NCBI GenBank assembly: GCA_025454075.1
Contig: JALOPD010000103.1
Coordinates: forward strand, 1-14,430
Source: Desulfobacterales bacterium
GTDB taxonomy: Bacteria > Desulfobacterota > Desulfobacteria > Desulfobacterales > UBA2174_A
Direction of reading: 5' to 3'
Length of the DNA: 14,430 nucleotides
In this document: in pieces, positions 1-6,328 of the stretch
Layout of the letters: every line of letters starts with the position of its first letter
Position numbering within the stretch: the first letter of the stretch is position 1
Notes under the pieces: generated by a model
Told to the model about the DNA's origin: nothing
Databases searched by the model: none
What the model saw: the letters and a program-made list of their open reading frames with translations, nothing else
Translations under genes and position numbers: made by a program

Positions 1-478
1 GCTCGTCGAACAGGAACACCTTGGGCTCGCGCACGATGCAGCGCCCCATGGCCACGCGCTGGCGCTGGCCGCCCGAAAGCTGCCGGGGCTTGCGGTCCAA
101 AAGCGGGCTCAGCTCAAGGATCTTGGCGGCGTTGCGCACCCGCTGGTCGATCTCGCCTTTCGCCATGCGGCGCATCTTCAACCCGTAGGCCATGTTTTTG
201 TAAACGGTCATGTGGGGATAGAGCGCGTAGTTTTGAAAGACCATGGCGATGTCGCGCTCGGCGGGCTCCAGCCGGTTGACCACTCGCCCGTCAATGGCGA
301 CTTCGCCGGTGGTGATCTCCTCCAGGCCGGCGACGAGCCGCAGCAGGGTGGACTTGCCGCAGCCCGACGGCCCGAGGATGACGATGAACTCGCCGTCGCG
401 GATGTCGCAGCTGATCCCGTGGATGACTTCGGATTTGCCGAATTGCTTGGTCACGTTTCTGATGCTGACGTCTGCCAT
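1..478 (-). CDS. ugpC: ABC transporter ATP-binding protein UgpC/MalK type (3' end outside window)
   Basis: This is the ATPase subunit of the Ugp importer and would drive uptake of sn-glycerol-3-phosphate or glycerophosphodiesters from the cytoplasmic face. Only the first 159 residues lie in the window, so the gene is partial because of the window edge. Visible motifs are Walker [10 protein letters not shown] at residues 36-44, the Q-loop Gln82 in [12 protein letters not shown], the ABC signature LSGGQRQR at 134-141, and Walker B ending VFLFDE at 154-159. The sequence is very close to the UgpC/MalK subgroup. The C-terminal regulatory (TOBE) domain of that subgroup would lie beyond the edge. 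The ATG at 478 has only a weak AAGG about 6 bases upstream. It is the last visible gene of the ugpB-A-E-C order, 120 bases after ugpE. UgpC versus another carbohydrate-type ATPase is decided by its neighbours. Confidence 0.93.
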   Translation of the reverse strand, partial: MADVSIRNVTKQFGKSEVIHGISCDIRDGEFIVILGPSGCGKSTLLRLVAGLEEITTGEVAIDGRVVNRLEPAERDIAMVFQNYALYPHMTVYKNMAYGLKMRRMAKGEIDQRVRNAAKILELSPLLDRKPRQLSGGQRQRVAMGRCIVREPKVFLFDE

Positions 479-483
479 GGGCG

Positions 484-595
484 CCTTGGTGTTTGGTTGT
501 TTGGGTGTTGTGGTGTTTGGATGTCCGGTATCGGGATGCCTCAGTTATTGTGTTTTTCCCTAAACACCTGAATACCTACCCACCTAAACACCCTG
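484..595. repeat. Short direct and inverted repeats between ugpE and ugpC
   Basis: The 120-base gap between ugpE and ugpC holds two copies of GGTGTTTGG (488-496 and 512-520) and two copies of CCTAAACACC (559-568 and 583-592). The two motifs are almost complementary, so a transcript from either strand could fold into an imperfect stem with a loop of about 40-60 bases. No coding frame or recognised regulatory site was seen here. The role is unknown. Folding might affect how much ugpC is transcribed or translated relative to ugpE. Confidence 0.5.
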
Positions 596-598
596 CCT

Positions 599-1444
599 TC
601 ACTTTTCAGTCTCCGTCATCCCGCGCACGAACTGCTTCTGCATGAAGATCACCACCAGCACGGGCGGCAGCATGGCCAGGATGGTTGAAGCCATGATGAT
701 CTGCCACTCGGCCTGGCCCTCGCCCACGTCCAGCATACGCTTGATGCCGATCAGCAGCGTGTAATAACTCTGATCGCTCGTAATCAGCAGCGGCCACAGG
801 TACTGGTTCCAGCCGTAGATGAACAGGATGACGAACAGGGCGGCGATCGACGTGCGCGACATCGGAAGCAGGATGTCGAAGAAAAACTGCATGGGGCTGC
901 CCCCGTCGATCCGGTGGGCTTCGCACAGCTCGTCGGGAATGGTCATGAAAAACTGCCGGAACAGGAAGGTGGCCGTGGCCGAGGCGATCAACGGGAAGAT
1001 CAGCCCGGCATAGGAGTCGAGCAGCTTGAGGTCGGCGGCGACCTTATAGGTCGGCAGAATGCGGACCTCCACCGGCAGCATCAGGGTGACGAAAATCATC
1101 CAGAAGAAGACCATGCGCAGCCGGAAGCGGAAGTAGACAATAGCGAAAGCCGCCAGCAGCGATATGGTGATCTTGCCGAAGGTGATGCCGAGCGCCATGA
1201 TCAGGCTGTTCAGCATCATGGTGCCGACGGTGGCCCCGACGTCCCGGGGCCCGACTGTAAGCGCGCGCAGGTAGTTCTCCACCAAGTGGCTTCCGGGCAG
1301 GAGGGGAAAAGACCGGGTCACTTCCTCGAGGGTGTGGGTCGAGGCGACGAAGGTGATGTAGATCGGAAAGGCGAGCACCAGCGCGCCCAGGATGAGGACG
1401 GCATGAGTGAAAAACGTCAGGACGGGGCGGTGTTCGACCATCAT
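599..1444 (-). CDS. ugpE: Glycerol-3-phosphate ABC transporter permease UgpE
   Basis: This is an inner-membrane permease of the MalG/UgpE family (binding-protein-dependent transport, BPD_transp_1), one of the two membrane halves of the Ugp importer. The 281 residues equal the length of E. coli UgpE, and the order and content match it throughout, including the near-invariant stretches FRQFFMTIPDEL and YGWNQYLWPLLIT. There is an N-terminal membrane segment (about 10-32) followed by several hydrophobic helices. The EAA loop that docks on the ATPase reads EAHRIDGGSP instead of the usual EAARIDGASP, a small departure at two positions. The ATG lies one base after the ugpA stop, with AAGGTGA about 9 bases upstream. 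A second ATG follows directly. It is cotranscribed with ugpA and looks intact even though ugpA is broken. Confidence 0.93.
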   Translation of the reverse strand: MMVEHRPVLTFFTHAVLILGALVLAFPIYITFVASTHTLEEVTRSFPLLPGSHLVENYLRALTVGPRDVGATVGTMMLNSLIMALGITFGKITISLLAAFAIVYFRFRLRMVFFWMIFVTLMLPVEVRILPTYKVAADLKLLDSYAGLIFPLIASATATFLFRQFFMTIPDELCEAHRIDGGSPMQFFFDILLPMSRTSIAALFVILFIYGWNQYLWPLLITSDQSYYTLLIGIKRMLDVGEGQAEWQIIMASTILAMLPPVLVVIFMQKQFVRGMTETEK

Positions 1445-1445
1445 T

Positions 1446-2205
1446 TTAGTAAATCACCTTGCGTTCGATGAAGCGGAATTGGACCACCGTCAGCGCGACC
1501 ACCACGATCATCAGAACGACCGACTGGGCGGCCGAGCCCCCGAGGTCGAGGTTGATAAAGCCGTCGTTGAAGACCTTGTACACCAGGATGTTGGTGGCGT
1601 AGTTGGGGCCGCCGCGGGTGATGGCGTGGATTACGCCGAAAGTGTCGAAGAAGGCATAGACGATGTTGACCACGATCAGGAAGAACGCGGTGGGCGACAG
1701 CAGCGGGAACACGATGGTCCAGAACCGCCGCCACGGCCCGGCGCCGTCGATGGCCGCCGCCTCGATAAAGGAATGCGGGATGGCCTGAAGCCCCGCCAGA
1801 AAAAAGAGAAAGTTGTAGGAGATCTCACGCCAGGCGGCCGCAATGACCACCAGCGTCATGGCCTGGGGGCCATTCAGTGTGTGGTTCCAGGGGATGCCGG
1901 CGCTTTTCAAAAAAAATGTCACCATCCCCACCGTGCAGCGCCACGGACAGCGCGCTGCCCGCCACCGCCAGGCTGAAAACGAGCGTCACGCGGAAGGAGC
2001 CGAGATACTCCTGGCTGGTGAAGATGTCGGCGAAGTTTTCGAACCAGACAAACGTGGAGGAAGTGCCGAAGGCATCCTCCTGGAGAAAGGACTGCAGCAA
2101 GGCCTGGGAGGCCGGCCAGATGAAGAACACCAGCGTGATGACGATCTGGGGAGCGACCAGGACGTAAGGCAGGACATTATTTCTGAAAACGACTCGCTTT
2201 TCCAT
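1446..2205 (-). pseudogene. ugpA: Glycerol-3-phosphate ABC transporter permease UgpA, internal deletion with frameshift
   Basis: This is the second membrane subunit of the Ugp importer, present in two reading frames. From the ATG at 2205 the first 90 residues match UgpA (LPYVLVAPQIVITLVFFIWP, then FENFADIFTSQEYLGSF). The match ends at SALSVAL near base 1943. It resumes in another frame from about base 1934 ([17 protein letters not shown]) and runs to the TAA at 1446-1448, including the EAA loop ([12 protein letters not shown]). Against E. coli UgpA (295 residues, from memory) about 41-43 residues are missing. They span the second and third membrane segments and the conserved PYAVAPAVAAVLW stretch. 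The loss is therefore about 125 bases and not a multiple of three. No clear Shine-Dalgarno sequence precedes the ATG. Read as written, the gene cannot make a working permease. The alternative is a collapsed assembly at this spot. Confidence 0.85.
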
Positions 2206-2255
2206 AGGCCAGATTGAAGCACAGGCGTTTTCGTATGCTTTCCGCCAGATCCTTA

Positions 2256-2291
2256 ACCCCCTCCCCTGTCCCCTCCCGCAAGGGGAGGGGA
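2256..2291. repeat. GC-rich dispersed hairpin repeat, copy 1 (ugpB-ugpA gap)
   Basis: A C-rich then G-rich element lies in the 129-base gap between ugpB and ugpA. Its 22-base core (2270-2291) forms an 8-bp stem, CCCCTCCC with GGGAGGGG, around the loop GCAAG. The same 22 bases occur in reverse complement at 4851-4872, and a diverged relative lies at 12006-12058. A further G-rich run follows to about 2326. It could act as an attenuator or mRNA-stabilising hairpin between the binding-protein gene and the permease genes, as often found after solute-binding-protein genes. That role is inferred. Confidence 0.6.
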
Positions 2292-2334
2292 GTATAAAGA
2301 ACGGGGAAGGCGGGGTGGGGGTGGTGAGAAACCG

Positions 2335-3622
2335 CTATTTATTGGCTTTCTCGAATTTCCGCAGCGAGTCGTTGCCGGCCTTGACGGCGTCGTCCAGGCC
2401 CGACTTGGCGTCCTTCTTGCCCGCGAAAATGGCCTCAAATTCATTGTCCATGATGTCCCGGGTCTTGGCGTGGTCGCCGAAGCGGTAGCCCTTGGAACTC
2501 TCGGTCGGCTTGTGGAGGGTCATCTGCTTGAGCGCGGTCTCGGTCCCCGGGTTCTTGTCGTAGAAGCCCTGCTGCTTGGTCAGCTCGTAGGCCGCCATGG
2601 TGATCGGCAGGTAGCCCGTAGCTTGGTGCCACTCCGCCTGCACCTCGGGCCGTGAGAGATAGTTGAAAAAGGCGGCCACGCCTTTGTAGTCCGGCGCCTT
2701 GTGGCCCTGCAGGACCCATAGGCTCGCGCCGCCGATGATGGTGTTCTGCGGGGCACCCTTCTGGTCCGGCCAGTAGGGCAGCATGCTGGTCCGGAACTCG
2801 AACTTGCAGGTGCTCTTGAACCCGGCGTAGCCGGCCGAGGACTCGGTGTACATGGGTGCGCCCCCCGTAAACGAAGATTTTATCTCTCTGCCAGTCGGCC
2901 AGCTGCTGGAAGTGCTTCACGAAGAGCGGGGAGTTGAAGGTGTAGGCGGCGTCCAGCCCGCCGAAGCCGTTGGCCTTGGTCCCGATCGGGACGTTGTGCC
3001 AGGCACCCAGGTTTTCGATGTGGATCCAGCCGTTCCAGGCCGAGGAGAACCCGGCCTGGCAGGCCCCGGCCGCCACCAGCTTCTTGGCCGCCGCAGCCAC
3101 CTCGGGCCAGGTCTTGGGCGGCTTGTCCGGGTCCAGCCCGGCCTTCTTGAAGGCCTCGACATTGTAGTAGAGCACCGGGGTCGAGCTGTTGAACGGCATC
3201 GAGAGCATCCGGTTATCCATGGTGGTGTAGAAGCCCGTGACGGTGGGCAGGTAGACGGCCGGGTCGAAGGGCAGGCCCGATTGCTTCATCACTTCGTAGA
3301 CCGGTTTGACCGCGCCCTTGGCCGCCATCATCGTGGCCGTCCCCGCGTCGAACACCTGCAGGATGTGGGGCGGGGTCTTGGCGCGGAAGGCCGCGATGCC
3401 GGCGTTCATGGTGTCGGAGTAGTTGCCCTTGTAGGTGGGGACTACCTGGTAGTCGGACTGGGACTTGTTGAACCCCTCGCAGATCCCGTTGACCCGCTCG
3501 CCGAGCGCGCCGCCGTGGGCGTGCCACCAGTTCACGGTGACGGGCGCCGCCGGGGCCAGGGCCGGCATCATCAGCACCGCCAACGCCGCCAGGGCCAGCC
3601 TGAAATTACGCAACTGTTTCAT
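2335..3622 (-). pseudogene. ugpB: Glycerol-3-phosphate-binding periplasmic protein UgpB, internal deletion with frameshift
   Basis: This is the periplasmic solute-binding protein of the Ugp importer. It starts at the ATG at 3622, preceded by GGAGGAACCC. A longer upstream frame is not supported because this start gives a good signal peptide (KQLRNFRLALAALAVLMM, cleavage near residues 23-26) followed by VTVNWWHAHGG. UgpB hallmarks include YKGNYSDTMNAGIAAFR, FNSSTPVLYYNVEAFKKAGLDPDKPPKTW and, after the break, KGAPQNTIIGGASLWV and EWHQATGYLPITMAAY. The frame holds to about residue 254 (IFVYGG, base 2861). The homologous sequence resumes in another frame at PMYTESSAGY, near 2853, and ends at the TAG at 2335-2337. 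About 11-13 residues, corresponding to the E. coli KDESTEKFYNGDC stretch, are absent, so some 35-40 bases appear lost. The unshifted frame runs on as nonsense to about 2441. It is the first gene of the operon and divergent from the phosphodiesterase. Confidence 0.87.
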
Positions 3623-3760
3623 GGGTTCCTCCTTTTCGCTGAATTCGGTTTGACAGCCGTTCACATCCCCGTTGGAGCATTTATTGCGATGGAAACCCGA
3701 AACGTGTAAGAAAGTGATTAAAGGATCGTTAGACATTGATAACAGAAGGGAAAATATTCC

Positions 3761-4783
3761 ATGAACGGGAGCATAGTCAAACGAAATCTGGCGGCGGCAA
3801 CCATTGTGACGGCCATCGCACTGCTGGCGTTTGCCGTGCCCGGCATGGCCCAGGGGCCGACCGCGGCAGGCGTCTCCAAAATCCCTGAAAAACTACTTGT
3901 GATCGGCCACCGCGGGGCCGCCGGGCTCATACCGGAGAACACGCTGGCCGCTTTTCGGCGCGGTTGCGAGCTCGGCGTCGACGCCATCGAGCTCGATGTC
4001 CTGGTGTCGGCCGACGGGCAGCTGGTCGTGCATCACGACTTCAGGCTGAAGCCGGAAATCGCCCGCTCGGCCGACGACGCCTGGATCGCCCCCGGGTCGC
4101 AGCCGGCCGTCAAGGACCTGACCCTGGCCCAGCTCAAGACTTACGATATCGGCCGCCTGCAGCCGAAGACCACCTACGCGGCACGGTTCCCTGAGCAAAC
4201 CCCGGTGGACGGCGAGCGCATCCCGACGTTCAAGGAAGCGATCGACCTTTTCAAGAAATCCTGCGGCCCCTCCACCCGGCTGTTCGTCGAGATCAAGACC
4301 TCGCCGGAGGAGCCTGCGCTGACCCTGCCGCCGGAGGCGGTGTCGGACAGGGTCGTAAAAATGGTGAGGGATGAGGGGATCGCCGAGCGCACCTGGATAC
4401 TCTCATTCGATTGGCGCAACCTGGTGCACATCCAGAAGGCCGCACCGGAACTGGCGACCGTCTACCTCACCATCGTCGGCCCGGGCTTGAACAACCTCCA
4501 ACCGAGCCGGCCCGGGGCCTCGCTCTGGATGGCCGGGCTCGACATCGACGATTTCAACGGCTCGGCGCCCCGGGCGGTGAAGGCGGCCGGCGGCCGCATC
4601 TGGTCCCCGTTCTTCAAGAACCTGACCCCGGAGGCGCTGGCCGAAGCCCGGCAGCTGGGGCTGCTGGTGTCCGTCTGGACGCCCGACAACCCCGATGATT
4701 TGAAGAAGCTGATCGAAATGAAAGTGGATGCCATCACGACCAACCGGCCGGACGTGCTCAAAAAGCTGCTGGCGGATAAGTGA
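3761..4783 (+). CDS. Exported glycerophosphodiester phosphodiesterase
   Basis: It hydrolyses glycerophosphodiesters from phospholipid breakdown to an alcohol plus sn-glycerol-3-phosphate, the Ugp substrate. The 340-residue protein has a signal peptide (KRNLAAATIVTAIALLAFAV, probable cleavage after GMA at residue 30), so it acts in the periplasm like GlpQ, unlike cytoplasmic UgpQ. The GDPD domain runs from about residue 45 to 337. Visible signatures are GHRGAAGLIPENT (49-61, catalytic His50 and Arg51), the metal ligands Glu77 and Asp79 in AIELDV, the second catalytic His92 in VVHHD, and VEIK near residue 175. The ATG at 3761 has AGAAGGGA about 12 bases upstream. It is divergent from ugpB with 138 bases between starts. 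It appears full length and undamaged. The symbol is left open because glpQ and ugpQ assignments mix in this family. Confidence 0.93.
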   Translation: MNGSIVKRNLAAATIVTAIALLAFAVPGMAQGPTAAGVSKIPEKLLVIGHRGAAGLIPENTLAAFRRGCELGVDAIELDVLVSADGQLVVHHDFRLKPEIARSADDAWIAPGSQPAVKDLTLAQLKTYDIGRLQPKTTYAARFPEQTPVDGERIPTFKEAIDLFKKSCGPSTRLFVEIKTSPEEPALTLPPEAVSDRVVKMVRDEGIAERTWILSFDWRNLVHIQKAAPELATVYLTIVGPGLNNLQPSRPGASLWMAGLDIDDFNGSAPRAVKAAGGRIWSPFFKNLTPEALAEARQLGLLVSVWTPDNPDDLKKLIEMKVDAITTNRPDVLKKLLADK

Positions 4784-4850
4784 CAATTTTTCGCTAAAGG
4801 GTCTGCTCTTTCAAGAGTGGATTGAGCGACAAAAAGGAATCAAGAGCGGT

Positions 4851-4886
4851 TCCCCTCCCCTTGCGGGAGGGGTAAGGGGAGGGGTG
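4851..4886. repeat. GC-rich dispersed hairpin repeat, copy 2
   Basis: Bases 4851-4872 are the exact reverse complement of the copy 1 core at 2270-2291, and the flanking TAAGGGGAGGGGTGGG also matches the copy 1 flank in reverse. It lies between the convergent ends of the phosphodiesterase gene and the MFS gene. There the GC stem could terminate transcription, but no T-run follows it on either strand. Confidence 0.65.
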
Positions 4887-4895
4887 GGATAATTT

Positions 4896-6107
4896 TCATT
4901 TGCTGCGCGTGAACAAATACAGCACCCCGATCGCTGCCTGGCAGACGACGCAGATCAGCAGCGCGGTGCCGAACGCCTGCGGACCGCGGGAGGCTTGCGG
5001 GTAAAGGCCTTGCATGGCGATGCCGAGGCCCTGCAGGAACACCGCCGGGCCCATCATCGTGAAAAAGTTGGTGCCGCTCATGGCCGCGCCCGCCATCTCC
5101 TTCGGGACGAGCGCCTTGATGTGGGCATAAACGTGCATGCCGCTGGCCGAGGCGATGCCGAAGGCCAGGAAAATGGCGCCGGCAACGAAAACGCCGGTCC
5201 CCGGCGGCAGCGCCCGCAGACCGAACGTGATCAGGGCCAGCGTCAGCAGGCCGCCGGCGACAACCCACTTGGGCGTCTTGAAAACGCGGTCGGAAACCGC
5301 TCCCCACACAGGGCCCCCCACGATCAGGCCGATGTTCATCGCCATGAGAATGTTCCCGGCCTGCACCGGCGAAAACCCAAGGGCCTCCATCAGGAGCGGG
5401 CCGGCCCACAGGGTCTGCAGCGCGGCGTGGGTGCCGTAGCGCACGAACGTGCCGGCGGAGATGATCCAGTAGTCCTTGCTGCGCGTCAGGATGCCGAGGT
5501 TTCTGAAAGGCGCTCCGCTTGCGGCCGGCGCTGCTGCCGCGTTCTTCGCTTGCGGCCGGTCCTGCACGACCCCGAACAGGGCCAGCGTCAACAGCAGGTG
5601 CACGGCGATGACGGCCTGGAAGCTCGGGCGCCAGCCGAGTTGCTCCACCAACAGGACCAGCGGGGTGGCGGCCACGATGTTGCCGAGGGTCCCGATTGCG
5701 TAAAGCAAACCGGATGCCGTCGCAAAACGGCTGGGCGGGAACCATTCCGTCAGCAGCTTCAGGGGCCCCATCAGGTTGCAGGCCATCCCAACGCCGAGCA
5801 GCATCCGCCCGGCCAGCCCCATTTCCAGGCCTTGCGCCAGGGAGAACATGACGGCGCCGGCCATCCCCACGAACGAAAGCGCGATCATCAGGCGCTTCGC
5901 CCCGATTTTGTCCAGAAAGATGCTGATCGGGATCTGGGTCAGCGCAAAGGCATAGAAAAACCCCGCCGACAGGAGCCCCAGCCCCTCGGTGTCGAGACGG
6001 AGGTCCTGGATCAACCAGGGGGCGAGAACGGCGTTGGTCGTCCGGTAGAGCTGCGAGATGAAGAGATGCAGGGAACACAGGATGAATATGATCCAGGCGC
6101 GGGCCAT
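4896..6107 (-). CDS. MFS transporter, substrate unknown
   Basis: A 403-residue major facilitator superfamily permease with about 12 hydrophobic segments, in the inner membrane. The loop between helices 2 and 3 carries a motif A variant, DKIGAKR at residues 66-72. The second half contains a matching loop, GAVSDRVFKTPKW, as expected for the two-fold MFS repeat. The length is normal and there is no frameshift. The ATG at 6107 gives MARAWIIFILCSLHLF, with the first helix starting at once. Only a distant GAGGA lies upstream, so translation may be weak or start slightly inside. The gene is divergent from glcDE across 221 bases and convergent with the phosphodiesterase gene. Its position suggests uptake or export of a small organic acid such as glycolate, but nothing in the sequence identifies the substrate, and glycerol-3-phosphate is not excluded. 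Confidence 0.88.
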   Translation of the reverse strand: MARAWIIFILCSLHLFISQLYRTTNAVLAPWLIQDLRLDTEGLGLLSAGFFYAFALTQIPISIFLDKIGAKRLMIALSFVGMAGAVMFSLAQGLEMGLAGRMLLGVGMACNLMGPLKLLTEWFPPSRFATASGLLYAIGTLGNIVAATPLVLLVEQLGWRPSFQAVIAVHLLLTLALFGVVQDRPQAKNAAAAPAASGAPFRNLGILTRSKDYWIISAGTFVRYGTHAALQTLWAGPLLMEALGFSPVQAGNILMAMNIGLIVGGPVWGAVSDRVFKTPKWVVAGGLLTLALITFGLRALPPGTGVFVAGAIFLAFGIASASGMHVYAHIKALVPKEMAGAAMSGTNFFTMMGPAVFLQGLGIAMQGLYPQASRGPQAFGTALLICVVCQAAIGVLYLFTRSK

Positions 6108-6328
6108 GATGGATTGCTCTATCCTCGTGCTGTGGGAATGTCAAAGCAAATGCGGCCATCGGCCGCTCTCATGCGCAATCCTTTTATTGACACCATCCGG
6201 TTCCTTTAATAGTCTGATTCGGCTCCCGTTTTGCAGCGCACAGGCATCAAGCGCCCACTGCAGCGCTCGATCAAGAAGGGACGGACCGAACCGGCCATCC
6301 TCCCGGGTTAGCCCTTTACAGAGGCCTC
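6108..6328. promoter_or_regulatory. Divergent intergenic region between MFS gene and glcDE
   Basis: The 221 bases between the two divergent starts must hold the glcDE promoter and probably that of the MFS gene. A plus-strand TTGACA lies at 6187-6192, but the hexamer 17 bases on (TAGTCT) is poor, so no promoter is claimed. No palindrome like the ones found before the IclR gene was seen here. The weak AGAGG just before the glcDE ATG at 6329 is the only ribosome-site candidate. Confidence 0.35.

Noticed and set aside
2441..2860. C-terminal 140 codons of the unshifted ugpB frame as a true protein end
   Set aside because: That sequence is Arg/Pro/His-rich nonsense, while the alternative frame over the same bases encodes the conserved UgpB C-terminus.
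3623..3736. Extended N-terminus for UgpB starting at 3736
   Set aside because: The signal peptide and the GGAGGA ribosome site both point to the ATG at 3622. The extension shows no homology and would bury the signal peptide.
3640..3760. Possible Pho box between ugpB and the phosphodiesterase gene
   Set aside because: CTGTTAT and CTGTCAA half-site look-alikes occur on the minus strand, but neither is paired with a second half-site at the 11-base repeat spacing.
4995..6209. A 404-codon plus-strand open frame opposite the MFS gene
   Set aside because: Its composition is Arg/Gly/His/Gln-rich with no recognisable fold, as expected for the antisense of a GC-rich gene. The minus-strand MFS protein is clearly real.
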